From contig QCLY01000001.1 in NCBI GenBank assembly GCA_003214195.1, positions 1-64,000 of the forward strand: a DNA stretch of 64,000 nt, given 5' to 3'. The DNA comes from Prochlorococcus sp. AG-418-G23. GTDB taxonomy: Bacteria > Cyanobacteriota > Cyanobacteriia > PCC-6307 > Cyanobiaceae. Under the pieces are notes generated by a model. The model made no database searches, was not told the origin of the DNA, and saw only the letters and a program-made list of their open reading frames with translations. This document shows, one piece after another, positions 26,894 through 38,263 of this stretch (positions are counted from its first letter, which is position 1; every line of letters starts with the position of its first letter). The position numbers were made by a program, and so were the translations under genes.

Positions 26894-27874
26894 ATGGAAC
26901 CAAGTGTTTACGGTTTAATCTTACTTATTATTTTTATTTTAATTGGGTCAGCATGTTGTTCGGGAGTAGAGGCAGCCTTTTTAGCTGTAAATTCAATTAG
27001 AATACTAGAAATAGCCACAAGGCAGAAGCCTAAGAGTACAGCAAATCAACTTCTTAAACTTAGAAAGCACCTTGGGAGAACATTAGCTGTTATTACAATT
27101 ACTAATAATGGGTTTAACATAATTGGAAGTCTTATTTTGGGAGTATATGGAGCCTTGGTAATTAATAGTAGTTATGGTTTAACCTTTTTTTCAATTGCTT
27201 TTTATATTCTGGTCGTTTTAGTTGGAGAAGTCTTACCTAAAGCTCTCGGTACAAGATTTTCTTTACAAATCGCATTATTATCCGTTCCAGTACTAAGAAT
27301 ACTAAATACTATACTGAGACCATTTTTAATATTAATAGAACAAATATTCCCAGTAATTACAGCAGAAAACGAAATTTCAACTGATGAAGAGGAAATTAGA
27401 CAAATGGCAAAAATTGGAAGTCAGAAAGGTTTGATAGAGGCTGATGAGGCAGCAATGATATTTAAGGTTTTTCAATTAAATGATTTAAAAGCCAAAGACT
27501 TAATGATCCCAAGAGTATCAGTGCCTTGTCTTGATGGGTCTTCAAATCTTGACGAAATTTCAGAACTTATAATTTCAGATAATGCACCATGGTGGGTAAT
27601 TTTGGGAGATAAAGTAGACAAAATACAGGGTGTAGTCAGACGTGAAAACATTTTGAAAGAATTGATTAATGGGAAAAATAAAAAATTATTGTCTGAAATT
27701 TGCGAACCTGTGGACTATATTCCCGAAATGATTAAAGCAGATCAACTATTAACAAGATTTGACAAGGATCATAAAGGAGTGAAAGTAGTAGTAGATGAAT
27801 TTGGAGGATTCGTGGGGATTATTGGAGCAGAAGCTGTATTATCTGTATTGGCAGGTTGGTGGAAAAACAAATAA
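26894..27874 (+). CDS. CNNM/CorC-family membrane protein (DUF21 + CBS)
   Basis: Probable magnesium or other divalent-cation exporter-like protein. The DUF21/CNNM membrane domain occupies about residues 1-150 with LIGSACCSGVEAAFLAVNSI and VGEVLPKALGTRFS, the two family signatures. A tandem CBS pair follows (about 180-320: LMIPRVSVPC...VDEFGGFVGII). The C-terminal CorC_HlyC domain is absent, so it is short for the family. Its stop overlaps the start of the GTPase gene (TAATG). Confidence 0.88.
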   Translation: MEPSVYGLILLIIFILIGSACCSGVEAAFLAVNSIRILEIATRQKPKSTANQLLKLRKHLGRTLAVITITNNGFNIIGSLILGVYGALVINSSYGLTFFSIAFYILVVLVGEVLPKALGTRFSLQIALLSVPVLRILNTILRPFLILIEQIFPVITAENEISTDEEEIRQMAKIGSQKGLIEADEAAMIFKVFQLNDLKAKDLMIPRVSVPCLDGSSNLDEISELIISDNAPWWVILGDKVDKIQGVVRRENILKELINGKNKKLLSEICEPVDYIPEMIKADQLLTRFDKDHKGVKVVVDEFGGFVGIIGAEAVLSVLAGWWKNK

Positions 27875-29115
27875 TGAAAGAGTTGGAAATGAATAGAAAT
27901 TATTCACTTTTAAAAAATTGGTGGGAAAGTATTGATCTTACTAACTATGAAAAGAGTTTTTTTAATAGAGAAATCATTTCTTTTAATCAACAACTTTTTA
28001 GACTCAAAGAAAAAAAAATAAGAATTGGAACATACGGCAAGTCAGGGGTAGGTAAATCCTCTGTTTTAAATTTTTTATTAAATAAAGACAGATTCAAAAC
28101 AGATATCATCAACGGCTCTACAACGGAAGTACAAGCAGTAGAGATGCCTCTTAAAAATCAAACTCTCAAAAGCATAGAGTTTCTTGATTCGCCCGGATTT
28201 GATTTCTGTAATATTAAATCCCCCGATAAAATCTACTCTCGTATAAATAATTCAGATTTTATTTTATTTGTAGTTGCAGGAGATATAAATAGAAATGAAG
28301 TAAGAGAAATAAGCTCCTTTATTAAAGATGGGAAAAAAATTATTATAGTATTAAATAAAATTGATCTTTTAAAAACAAATGAATTAAAAGAAATAATAGA
28401 AAATATAAAGTTCAAGCTGCCAAAAGATTTAAATATCCCCTTAATTATTAATAATGAAAACAATCTTAAAAACTACTTTACAAATACAATAAATGAACAC
28501 GGAGAAATTCTATTAACACTAAATTCTCTTCAATTGGCTGACAAATTATTTTTAAAAATAAAAGAGCAAAGATTAAAAAAAAGGAAGAAATTAGCTCAAT
28601 CAACTATTGGCAAGTTTTCTACCATAAAGGCATCTGCAGTTGCCATTAATCCTTTTATTCTGTTTGATGTCGCTGGTAGTTTTGCTCTAGATACAGCATT
28701 AATTAGCGAATTAAGTAAGATTTATGGCTTGAATTTGAAGAGTAAATCCATAACCAAAATATTCAAAAATATATCCATTAATAATTTATTTCTAGGAGTA
28801 ACTCAAATTAGTATAAATACATCTTTCAATATTTTTAGGAAAATAATTTTATTAGCAGCCCCTTTTACCAACGGGCTATCATTATTACCCTATGGACCCA
28901 TAGCAATTGCTCAGGCAGCAATAGCAATTCACTCTACAAAAATCCTTGGGAAATTAGCAGCTAAAGAGATATTTATAAGAAGTAAAGTTTCTTATATTGA
29001 ACCTTCAGCTATTATTCAAAATATAACTTTTAAAGATAAAGATATTTTTAACCACATTAATATTTATTTATCAAACAGAAATTTAAATAATAACTTTATG
29101 AGTTTTCTGCCATAA
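27874..29115 (+). CDS. Era-like GTPase with C-terminal membrane-associated region
   Basis: P-loop GTPase. G1 is GTYGKSGVGKSSVLNF, G3 is FLDSPGFDF (DxxG variant DSPG), G4 is LNKID. The first 60 residues form a helical lead. After the G domain (about 45-190) the C-terminal half has hydrophobic helices (INPFILFDVAGSFAL; AAPFTNGLSLLPYGPIAIAQ) like DUF697/YcjF-type membrane GTPases. I start it at ATG 27874, which overlaps the previous stop as TAATG, rather than the ATG at 27856. Function unknown; translational coupling suggests partnership with the CNNM protein. Confidence 0.8.
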   Translation: MKELEMNRNYSLLKNWWESIDLTNYEKSFFNREIISFNQQLFRLKEKKIRIGTYGKSGVGKSSVLNFLLNKDRFKTDIINGSTTEVQAVEMPLKNQTLKSIEFLDSPGFDFCNIKSPDKIYSRINNSDFILFVVAGDINRNEVREISSFIKDGKKIIIVLNKIDLLKTNELKEIIENIKFKLPKDLNIPLIINNENNLKNYFTNTINEHGEILLTLNSLQLADKLFLKIKEQRLKKRKKLAQSTIGKFSTIKASAVAINPFILFDVAGSFALDTALISELSKIYGLNLKSKSITKIFKNISINNLFLGVTQISINTSFNIFRKIILLAAPFTNGLSLLPYGPIAIAQAAIAIHSTKILGKLAAKEIFIRSKVSYIEPSAIIQNITFKDKDIFNHINIYLSNRNLNNNFMSFLP

Positions 29116-29123
29116 ATCTTGAA

Positions 29124-29690
29124 ATGGATAATAGCATCGCTTTATTTGGTACTAGTGCTGATCCCCCTACTATTGGCCATAAAAAAATACTTCAAGAATT
29201 ATCCAAAATTTACGCTTTTACTATAAGTTATGTAAGTAACAACCCTAATAAAAAGCACAAAGAAAATATTTCTATTCGTAGCCATTTGTTAAAAATTCTA
29301 ATTGAAGATTTAGATAATCCCAAAATTTTATTTAATCAAAGAGTTAGTAGTAAATGGGCAATAGAGTCAATCAAAAAATGTAAGAAAATTTATGAATTTA
29401 ATAACCTAGATTTTGTTATAGGAAGTGATTTAATTAAAGATATTTTCTGTTGGAAAAATTTTGATAAAATTATTAAAGAGGTAAGTTTTTTGGTAATTAT
29501 CAGAGAAGGTCATCCTATTGAATCAAGTACTCTTAAAATGTTAGAAACTTATAAAGTGAAATTTAAGATTTCAAAAATAAAAATCCCAAATATTTCAAGT
29601 TCAAAGTTCCGACTAGATTCTAACTATTCTAATTTACCAAAATCATTAATAGATATTGTTAAAAAGAATAATTTATACTTATCTACTTAA
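29124..29690 (+). CDS. nadD: Nicotinate-nucleotide adenylyltransferase
   Basis: Converts nicotinate mononucleotide and ATP to deamido-NAD. The nucleotidyltransferase motif is FGTSADPPTIGHKKI near the N-terminus (the GxFDPxHxGH motif in diverged form), and the C-terminal ISSSKFRL corresponds to ISSTxIR. Length 188 fits NadD. nadE follows after 8 bp, so two consecutive steps of NAD synthesis are in one operon, together with the GTPase gene 8 bp upstream. Confidence 0.9.
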   Translation: MDNSIALFGTSADPPTIGHKKILQELSKIYAFTISYVSNNPNKKHKENISIRSHLLKILIEDLDNPKILFNQRVSSKWAIESIKKCKKIYEFNNLDFVIGSDLIKDIFCWKNFDKIIKEVSFLVIIREGHPIESSTLKMLETYKVKFKISKIKIPNISSSKFRLDSNYSNLPKSLIDIVKKNNLYLST

Positions 29691-29698
29691 TTGGTTGA

Positions 29699-31396
29699 AT
29701 GAAGTTTTTACTTGCCCAAATTAATCCAGTTGTTGGTGATTTAGAGGGTAATGCAAGAAAAATATTTGATATCGCTTCGAAGGCTTACTCAATCTCTGCT
29801 GATTTTGTTCTTACTCCAGAATTATCATTATGGGGATATCCAGCCAATGACTTACTTCTAAAAAAAAATTTAATCCAAAATCAGTATCAAATACTTGACC
29901 AATTAGCATTAGATATTAAGAAAACATATGGGAATTTAAGTGTCACCATTGGAATGGCAGAGATAATAAATGATTCATTTTTCCCAAATCTTTATAATTC
30001 TATTGCATTGCTTGAGCAAGGCGAATGGAAAATAATTGCTCGTAAAATTATTCTTCCCACTTATGAAGTATTTGACGAGAAAAGATATTTTAGATCAGGA
30101 GAAAAAGTTTCTGTTTTAACAAAAGAAATTAATAATAAAACTTGGCGACTTGGTTTTACTATATGTGAGGATTTATGGGTAAACAAAAATATAGACGGTA
30201 GAGGAATTCATAAAAAAAATCCTATTTTCGATTTAAAGAAAAAAAAAGTTGATATCTTAGTTAATTTTTCTGCCTCCCCATATACTTTCAAAAAGTTAGA
30301 GCTAAGATCCAAAGTCTCAAGTTTTGCTGCTCAATATCTCCAAGTACCCCTAATATATGTAAACCAGATTGGAGCAAACGATAATTTAATTTTCGATGGA
30401 AATAGTTTTATTCTTGATAAGAATGGATCTAAAATTAAGCAACTAAAATCTTTTTCAGAAGACCTCTCTAGCTGGGACATTAAGCAAACAAAACCTCAAA
30501 AAAATTATTTTGAAAAGCCTATGATGTCATCAATTTTTGATGCATTAGTACTTGGCGTTAGGGATTATGCCCAAAAATGCGGTTTTAAAACAGCTTTAAT
30601 TGGACTAAGTGGCGGTATTGATTCAGCACTAGTTTCAGCAATTGCGACAGCTGCTCTTGGCAGTAATAATATCTATTGCGTCTCAATGCCATCTAAGTGG
30701 AGCTCATCTCATTCAAAGAGTGATGCGAAGGATTTAGCGAGAAGATTAAAAATAAATTTCAATAGCATACCAATTGAAAACTTGATGAGCTCTTTTGAAG
30801 AATCATTTATTAAAACCATATCTTTCGAGATGGCTGAAATAACAAATCAAAATATCCAATCAAGGATAAGAGGAACGCTTCTGATGGCTTTAGCAAATCA
30901 AGAAAAACATTTATTACTTTCCACAGGAAATAAATCAGAGCTTGCTGTAGGATATTGCACACTTTATGGCGATATGAATGGGGGATTATCAGTAATTGGG
31001 GATTTATATAAAACTAATGTTTTTAAATTATGCAATTGGCTTGATAGTGAAGAATCAATTAATCATAGAAAATCATACATGTTAGATACTAATGTAAATA
31101 TAATTGGAGAAAATATACGTACTAAAGCTCCAAGTGCCGAATTAGGTCCTAATCAACTAGATACTGATTCTCTCCCACCTTATTCTATTTTGGATAATAT
31201 ACTTAAAAAAATTATTGAAGAGAAAAAAGATTTAAAACAACTAGAAGATGATGGTTATAAAAAAGAATTAATTTTAAAAATAATCTCGCTGATAAAGAAA
31301 GCAGAATTCAAAAGAAAGCAAGCCCCCCCTATTCTTAAACTAAGCTGCCAATCATTGGGAAGTGACTGGAGAGTTCCAATCGCAATATCTTATTAA
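29699..31396 (+). CDS. nadE: Glutamine-dependent NAD+ synthetase
   Basis: Amidates deamido-NAD using glutamine. The N-terminal nitrilase-type glutaminase domain shows the triad E41 (TPELSLWGYP), K116 (RKIILPTYEVF) and C156 (GFTICEDLW). The C-terminal ATP-pyrophosphatase domain has the SGGIDSA motif at 304-310, and LLSTGNKSELAVGYCTLYGD. Length 565 is typical. Its stop overlaps by 4 bp that of the convergent DUF3326 gene. Confidence 0.96.
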   Translation: MKFLLAQINPVVGDLEGNARKIFDIASKAYSISADFVLTPELSLWGYPANDLLLKKNLIQNQYQILDQLALDIKKTYGNLSVTIGMAEIINDSFFPNLYNSIALLEQGEWKIIARKIILPTYEVFDEKRYFRSGEKVSVLTKEINNKTWRLGFTICEDLWVNKNIDGRGIHKKNPIFDLKKKKVDILVNFSASPYTFKKLELRSKVSSFAAQYLQVPLIYVNQIGANDNLIFDGNSFILDKNGSKIKQLKSFSEDLSSWDIKQTKPQKNYFEKPMMSSIFDALVLGVRDYAQKCGFKTALIGLSGGIDSALVSAIATAALGSNNIYCVSMPSKWSSSHSKSDAKDLARRLKINFNSIPIENLMSSFEESFIKTISFEMAEITNQNIQSRIRGTLLMALANQEKHLLLSTGNKSELAVGYCTLYGDMNGGLSVIGDLYKTNVFKLCNWLDSEESINHRKSYMLDTNVNIIGENIRTKAPSAELGPNQLDTDSLPPYSILDNILKKIIEEKKDLKQLEDDGYKKELILKIISLIKKAEFKRKQAPPILKLSCQSLGSDWRVPIAISY

Positions 31397-32451
31397 TCAC
31401 TATGAGAACACTCCTTGATTTTTTTCAAAGGTCGTTTAACTGAATCTAGGTTGATACCCTTTTTGATAGCAAGAATTATACCCGCAGCTTCTAAATAATT
31501 CTCCACTTCAAAAAGATTGGGATAATCATAAAACTCATTTGTCACTTTTAATATATTTTGATTTTTTACAGAAATAATATTTAAACCTTTATCAATCCCT
31601 GCTAGTACTGCTTCTCCACCTAGTGCCCCATTAGGAACAACAATAGTTTCAATCTGATCAGGGTGTATTGAGATTAATTCATTTTTGGCAGGCAATTCAA
31701 CAATGTCAGGTGCATTGCTTAACCCAATCAGTACTGATGGTAAAAAGGTGTATCCTATTTCTTCTGCAGCTGCTCGAGGATCTAATTCTGAATTCAATTC
31801 AATTGGATTTAAAGCAGGTGCGTGCGCACAAGGAACTTTTAAGAATTTGCTTATTAAATGACTTATAACTGCTTCGACTCCAGAAATAGGATCAACCCCT
31901 TTTCCCTCTCGATAAATATTTGTTTTTAAACAATCTGGATCATCTGGAAATTTTGCCACAATTGCTATTGCAGTAACTCCTTTTTCTATTAAACATTTTC
32001 CAGCATTAATTAGAGTATCAGGATTTTCAATTGTGCCACTACTGATTTTTGAAAAATCAGAATCAATAACTACGTTTAAAGGCTTTTTTGTAATCACATA
32101 AGAATGGACATTAATCCCTAAAGTAGAAACACATGCATCAGCAACTTGTAGATGTCTTGCTAGTATTTCTTTTTCAATGGCTGAATCAAAAATTATCCCA
32201 ATTTTCTGTTGCTTTACCCTTTTTAAAGCGATTTCTCCTTTAGCAAGTCGGTCTAAACTATAACCCTCAACATAAAAAATATTTTTATCTTTTTCAGAAA
32301 GAGTACCACCATTCATAACATTTGGATGAGTAATTAAACATCCACTTGCCGATGCTAATAGTTTAGCGGTAGGAAGTGCATCCCCCGCAAAACCTCCTAC
32401 TTCACAACCAATACCAGTTGGGACAATGAATATTGTTGGTGAATTTTCCAT
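31393..32451 (-). CDS. DUF3326-family protein (352 aa)
   Basis: Cyanobacterial/plant protein of unknown function. It begins FIVPTGIGCEVGGFAGDALP and contains ITHPNVMNGGTLS, EPDPRA-like NSELDPRAAAEEIGYTFLPS, and NGALGGEAVLAGIDKG, the features I associate with DUF3326. No cofactor site or membrane segment is obvious; the many Gly-Ala turns suggest a Rossmann-like fold. It is last in a run ferredoxin-63 aa-DUF3326 that lies immediately downstream of the ATP synthase operon. Confidence 0.8.
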   Translation of the reverse strand: MENSPTIFIVPTGIGCEVGGFAGDALPTAKLLASASGCLITHPNVMNGGTLSEKDKNIFYVEGYSLDRLAKGEIALKRVKQQKIGIIFDSAIEKEILARHLQVADACVSTLGINVHSYVITKKPLNVVIDSDFSKISSGTIENPDTLINAGKCLIEKGVTAIAIVAKFPDDPDCLKTNIYREGKGVDPISGVEAVISHLISKFLKVPCAHAPALNPIELNSELDPRAAAEEIGYTFLPSVLIGLSNAPDIVELPAKNELISIHPDQIETIVVPNGALGGEAVLAGIDKGLNIISVKNQNILKVTNEFYDYPNLFEVENYLEAAGIILAIKKGINLDSVKRPLKKIKECSHSD

Positions 32452-32478
32452 TATTAAAAATATTTCAATTTATATTTT

Positions 32479-32670
32479 TTAATTAGCTATGACAGCTTTA
32501 ATTTTAAGTTTTTTTGTTCCAAAAGAGTCAATAGAATTTTGAATATCAACAATTGACCATCGAATCAAGTCTCCTTTTTTTTCTAAATTTGCAATGATAA
32601 ATTCCCTCAAACCTTTTAATTTTATTGAAACTGGCCAATCTAAATAATAATCAACAGAACTTAATTTCAT
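32479..32670 (-). CDS. Small hypothetical protein (63 aa) coupled to ferredoxin
   Basis: A soluble alpha/beta protein (MKLSSVDYYLDWPVSIKLKG ... LIRWSIVDIQNSIDSFGTKK). Its ATG overlaps the ferredoxin stop by 4 bp, so translation is probably coupled. No cysteines. I know no family function; conserved operon position with a [2Fe-2S] ferredoxin is the only clue. Confidence 0.7.
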   Translation of the reverse strand: MKLSSVDYYLDWPVSIKLKGLREFIIANLEKKGDLIRWSIVDIQNSIDSFGTKKLKIKAVIAN

Positions 32671-32993
32671 TTTTGATATTTACCAAATTGATCATTATAT
32701 AAATCATCTTCGACTTCTTTACCGATAATAATATTTAAATCTGACTTAGGATATGCCACACACAAAAGTGCAAAGCCCTTTTCCCTCAAATCATCATTTA
32801 ATCCCATGGCATCTTCTTGATTTACAAATCCTTCAATTATCATGGACGCACAATCTGTACAAACTCCTGAACAACAACTACTTGGTAAATCTATTCCATT
32901 CATTTTTGCCGCTGAAATAATATCTTGATCCTCAGAACATAAAAAACTAAAAGTCTTTTGCTCAAATTGAACTTTAATATTGTATTCAGGCAT
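32667..32993 (-). CDS. Plant-type [2Fe-2S] ferredoxin (108 aa)
   Basis: Soluble electron carrier. The cluster ligands are C40, C45, C48 (SSCCSGVCTDC) and C78 (LLCVAYP), with the canonical x4-x2-x29 spacing; C41 is an extra cysteine. The Thr/Asp residues replacing the usual RAGACST loop and a slightly longer chain separate it from the major photosynthetic ferredoxin PetF, so its partner is uncertain. It starts 16 bp downstream of atpG, in the same direction, and may be read from the atp operon. Confidence 0.9.
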   Translation of the reverse strand: MPEYNIKVQFEQKTFSFLCSEDQDIISAAKMNGIDLPSSCCSGVCTDCASMIIEGFVNQEDAMGLNDDLREKGFALLCVAYPKSDLNIIIGKEVEDDLYNDQFGKYQK

Positions 32994-33009
32994 ATCCTAA
33001 ATCGTATTG

Positions 33010-33960
33010 CTAAACTGCTGAACCTCCAACAACTTCTAATATTTCTTGAGTTATGGCCGCTTGTCTGGCTTTGTTGTAGGTTAGATTCAAAGTACTTGCT
33101 AATTCTTTAGCATTATCACTCGCATTATTCATAGCAGTCATCCTGCAAGCGAGTTCTGAAGCTGCCGACTCTTGAAGAGCTCTTAGTACCTGATTCTGTA
33201 AATATAATGGTAATAACGAATCTAATAGTTGATCAGGACTTTGTTCAAAAACAATATCTGATGGCAATTTCTCTGAATCACTTTTTTCAATATTTGATTT
33301 TTCAACAAGTAACTTACTATCTTTTGTAGTCAACCTAAAAATTTCATCATTTTCCTCAGCAATTCCTTGAGGATCAAGTGGCAAAAGTGTTTGAACAACA
33401 GGTGCACAGCTAACAAGAGTGATGAACTTCGTGTAGATAATTTCCACCCTATCAGAATTTTCAGAAAGAAATTCAGCTAAAATCTCATTTGTAACTCCTT
33501 CAGAGTCCTTGACTGTGGGTACCTGTTCTAGTTCTTTGAAAGTACTTTTAATTACATATCTATCCTTTCTATTTTGAAAATATCCAATAGCTTTCTTCCC
33601 TACCAAAATTAAATTTGGCTGATACCCTTTTTTGACTAATTCTGCGTACCTTATTTCTACTTTTTTTATTATATTCGTGTTGTAACCTCCGCATAAACCT
33701 CTATCCGCAGTTATGCAAACCAAGGAGATGCTCTTTACTTCTCTCTTAGATAATAAAGGAGAGTCCACAGCCTCGAATTGTACTCTAGATTGAATATTTT
33801 CTAAGACCCGTGCAAGTTTATCTGCAAAAGGTCTACTCTTAAGAACTTGATCTTGAGCTCTCCTGACTTTTGCAGCCGCAACAAGCCTCATAGCCTCCGT
33901 TATTTTTCTTGTATTTTTAACGGAAACGATTCGATCTCTAATCTCTTTAAGATTTGCCAT
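33010..33960 (-). CDS. atpG: ATP synthase F1 subunit gamma
   Basis: Rotating central shaft. The N-terminal helix is MANLKEIRDRIVSVKNTRKI and the C-terminal is AITQEILEVVGGSAV-type with NKARQAAITQE, both diagnostic. The 316 residues include the extra central segment (about 200-235) found in photosynthetic gamma subunits, but with no CxxxxxC redox pair as in chloroplasts. It follows atpA by 19 bp as the last structural gene of the operon. Confidence 0.98.
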   Translation of the reverse strand: MANLKEIRDRIVSVKNTRKITEAMRLVAAAKVRRAQDQVLKSRPFADKLARVLENIQSRVQFEAVDSPLLSKREVKSISLVCITADRGLCGGYNTNIIKKVEIRYAELVKKGYQPNLILVGKKAIGYFQNRKDRYVIKSTFKELEQVPTVKDSEGVTNEILAEFLSENSDRVEIIYTKFITLVSCAPVVQTLLPLDPQGIAEENDEIFRLTTKDSKLLVEKSNIEKSDSEKLPSDIVFEQSPDQLLDSLLPLYLQNQVLRALQESAASELACRMTAMNNASDNAKELASTLNLTYNKARQAAITQEILEVVGGSAV

Positions 33961-33979
33961 GGTAACTCCTTAAATAAAT

Positions 33980-35509
<1,530 letters not shown>

Positions 35510-35527
35510 TTAAGGTTGATTTAAAAG

Positions 35528-36070
35528 TTACTTGGAGAGAGATAAGCCAAGTTTTCTTATTTGTGAGGCAAGGGAAGCATCAATTACTTTTGATCCTACA
35601 CTGGCGACGAAGCCACCAATAAGAGATGGATCGATTTTAGTTACAAGTTCTAATTTTTCTGTTCCAGCAATATTGATGATCTTTTTGGTAATTAAACCTT
35701 TCTGTTCATCAGTAAGCTCGACTGCAGAAGTAACAGTTGCCAAAGCAATATTACTATTTTCTCGGTAAATCTCTAAAAACCTATTAAGAATTGAAGTAAG
35801 AATTCCAATTCTTTGCCTATCGGCCAATAATTTTAAGAAATTCAGTAAAGAAGAATTCACCTTATTTGAAAAAATTTCAATAATGATTTTCTTCTTAGCA
35901 TCTGTCTCTAAAACGGGAGAGGATAGTGCTTTCTCTAATTCGGGGGAATCATTTATTAATTCCAAAAGTTGTTTAACCTCAGTAACCATCTCTTCAGTTT
36001 GCGAATTTTCATTCACAACTTGAAGTAATGCCTCTGCGTATGGTGTAGTAACTGAATTTAAAAGTGGCAT
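35528..36070 (-). CDS. atpH: ATP synthase F1 subunit delta
   Basis: Peripheral stalk cap (OSCP homologue) connecting F1 to the b/b' stalk. The N-terminal helical domain begins VTTPYAEALLQVVNENS and the C-terminal half has TSAVELTDEQKGLI and KIDPSLIGGFVASVGSKVID, the conserved OSCP signature. 180 residues is normal. It overlaps the end of atpF by 1 bp (start A of ATG shared with the previous stop). Confidence 0.96.
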   Translation of the reverse strand: MPLLNSVTTPYAEALLQVVNENSQTEEMVTEVKQLLELINDSPELEKALSSPVLETDAKKKIIIEIFSNKVNSSLLNFLKLLADRQRIGILTSILNRFLEIYRENSNIALATVTSAVELTDEQKGLITKKIINIAGTEKLELVTKIDPSLIGGFVASVGSKVIDASLASQIRKLGLSLSK

Positions 36071-36582
36071 TAGTTCACCTCAATATTGTTAATTGATTGA
36101 GTTACCAAATTTTCTTGTGTTTTTTTATCAAGTCGATTTGGTAGAGAATCTAAAGCTTTCTTAATTGCTAGCTCTACGGCTTCTTTTCGAAGTTGAGAAA
36201 TTGCTCTGGATGCTTCAGAGCTCTCATCAGAGATTGCACTTTGTTTAATTCGTGCCATCTCCTCTATGGCTTTTTTCTCACTTTCCATTCTGATTGATTC
36301 AGATCTTTTAAGGGAATCTGCTTTTATTTGAGAAGCTTTATCTTCTGCTGAAGATAAATCTTTCTTCGCCTTTTCTAAGGCTTGAGTAGCATTTAGGAGT
36401 CGATCTTCAGCATCTTTTAATTCAAGAAGGATTCCTTCTCTCCTTTTTTGAAGCATTTTACCTAAGAAACCAGGCAAAAATTTATAAAGACCGAAAACCA
36501 CTACAGCCCAATTAAGGATATTAGTTTCGAATAAATTAAAGTTCAATCCAAAACCTTCTGTGGCTAAAAGAGTTAAATTCAT
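36070..36582 (-). CDS. atpF: ATP synthase Fo subunit b
   Basis: Peripheral stalk subunit. A single membrane helix at about 20-45 ([20 protein letters not shown]) is followed by a long charged coiled coil ([20 protein letters not shown] onward to 165). 170 residues. It overlaps b' by 4 bp and atpH by 1 bp. Cyanobacteria use one b and one b' rather than a b homodimer. Confidence 0.95.
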   Translation of the reverse strand: MNLTLLATEGFGLNFNLFETNILNWAVVVFGLYKFLPGFLGKMLQKRREGILLELKDAEDRLLNATQALEKAKKDLSSAEDKASQIKADSLKRSESIRMESEKKAIEEMARIKQSAISDESSEASRAISQLRKEAVELAIKKALDSLPNRLDKKTQENLVTQSINNIEVN

Positions 36583-37049
36583 TTTTCTGGAATCAATCTA
36601 TTAACAATAAGTTCGCTTAGATCATCAGCCTGCTTAGAAAGTTGATCACGAGCAACAGATGTCTGACTTTCAATCTCTAGTCTCGCTTTTTCTTTTGAAG
36701 CATTTGCTTCATTGTTAGCAAGTTCTAGTGCTTCTTTATAAAGCAAGTCAGACTCATGCTCAGCTTCGCTCACAATTCTTTGGGCTTCTGTACGAGCACT
36801 TTGAAGCTGAGTTAATAAATCAGCTTCTAATTTTTTAACCTCAGATAGTTTATTTTTGGCCTCAATAATATTATTACTTACAAACTTTTCTCTTTTTTCT
36901 ACGATATTGCCAACAGGCTTAAAAAAGAGAGAATTTAAGATGTAAGTAAGCGCAACAACTTGTATCGCCATCAGTGGCAAAGTGGCATTTATATCAAATA
37001 ACCCACCTTCTGTAGCACCAAAAAAATTCAAGGCCAACATATGATTCAA
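36579..37049 (-). CDS. atpF2: ATP synthase Fo subunit b' (second b-type subunit)
   Basis: Second peripheral stalk subunit, specific to photosynthetic organisms. One membrane helix at about 22-45 ([20 protein letters not shown]) is followed by [14 protein letters not shown], the conserved junction, and an alpha-helical coiled coil to residue 150. 156 residues, starting at ATG 37049, 59 bp after atpE. Called atpG in cyanobacterial/plastid nomenclature. Confidence 0.95.
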   Translation of the reverse strand: MNHMLALNFFGATEGGLFDINATLPLMAIQVVALTYILNSLFFKPVGNIVEKREKFVSNNIIEAKNKLSEVKKLEADLLTQLQSARTEAQRIVSEAEHESDLLYKEALELANNEANASKEKARLEIESQTSVARDQLSKQADDLSELIVNRLIPEK

Positions 37050-37108
37050 TTGAAGTTAAAAAATTTAATTTAAATACTGCTAATAAGGATTAGAAGCAAT
37101 ATTTACTT

Positions 37109-37372
<264 letters not shown>

Positions 37373-37432
37373 TTAATACTTGTGATAATCTTTGTTGTCA
37401 TACACGCTTGGACATCCTTTCTTTTAAGAATG

Positions 37433-37451
37433 GGTCTGATATTTTCAGACC
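37433..37451 (-). promoter_or_regulatory. Hairpin between subunit a and subunit c genes
   Basis: GGTCTGA and TCAGACC form a perfect 7-bp stem around TATTT. On the minus strand no long T-run follows, so it is not a full terminator. A stabilising or processing hairpin ahead of atpE would help supply the many c subunits needed per complex. That role is an inference from position. Confidence 0.5.
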
Positions 37452-37518
37452 TACGCGATTAGATATTTTGCCAGATCATAGACCCTTTGTAAAAGCGTCT
37501 GAATGTATTAGAAGAAAG

Positions 37519-38244
37519 CTAATGATGTTCTTCAACAGCTTCTCCAATGTAGTAGGCCGCCAAAGTTGCGAAAATCAAGGCCTGAATTGCACTAGTAAAT
37601 AATCCTAGGAACATTACAGGTATTGGGAGAATTAGCGGAACTAAAAAGACTAAAACACCAACAACTAGTTCATCAGCCAAAATATTTCCAAATAGCCTGA
37701 AAGAGAGTGATAAAGGTTTCGTAAAATCCTCAAGAATTTTAAAAGGAAGCATAATCGGAGTTGGGTGGACATAGTATTCGAAGTATCTCCAACCCTTATT
37801 GCTTAAACCTGCATAAAAATAAGAAAGTGAGACCAATAAAGCCAAGGCTATAGTTGTATTGATATCTGCAGTAGGTGCTCCAAGTTCTCCACTTGGTAAC
37901 TTAATCAATCTCCAAGGAATTAAAGCACCCCCCCAATTACTAACAAAGACGAATAAAAATAAAGTGCCTATAAATGGCATCCAATCTCTATAAACTTTTT
38001 CACCTATTTGAGTCCTAGCAAGATCTCTTATGTAATCCCAGAGGAACTCAAGCAAGTTTTGAAGGCCTTTAGGATCATTTTCCATTTTTTTAGTTCCTAA
38101 AGAAATAAAAACTAATAACGCTCCTAATAAAATCCAAGATGTTAAAAATACCTGCCCATGAAGTCTGATATTTCCAATTTGCCAATAAAGATGTTGACCA
38201 ACTTCTAATGCTGCAAAATTTGTTAGCAAGGAATTAAAAAACAT
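37519..38244 (-). CDS. atpB: ATP synthase Fo subunit a
   Basis: Stator channel subunit carrying protons past the c ring (atpI in plastid nomenclature). 241 residues, five to six membrane helices. The essential arginine is in [28 protein letters not shown] and [12 protein letters not shown] at the C-terminus are typical of cyanobacterial/plastid subunit a. It follows the atp1-like gene by 19 bp. Confidence 0.97.
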   Translation of the reverse strand: MFFNSLLTNFAALEVGQHLYWQIGNIRLHGQVFLTSWILLGALLVFISLGTKKMENDPKGLQNLLEFLWDYIRDLARTQIGEKVYRDWMPFIGTLFLFVFVSNWGGALIPWRLIKLPSGELGAPTADINTTIALALLVSLSYFYAGLSNKGWRYFEYYVHPTPIMLPFKILEDFTKPLSLSFRLFGNILADELVVGVLVFLVPLILPIPVMFLGLFTSAIQALIFATLAAYYIGEAVEEHH

Positions 38245-38263
38245 TTGTTTTGAAAAAATTTAC

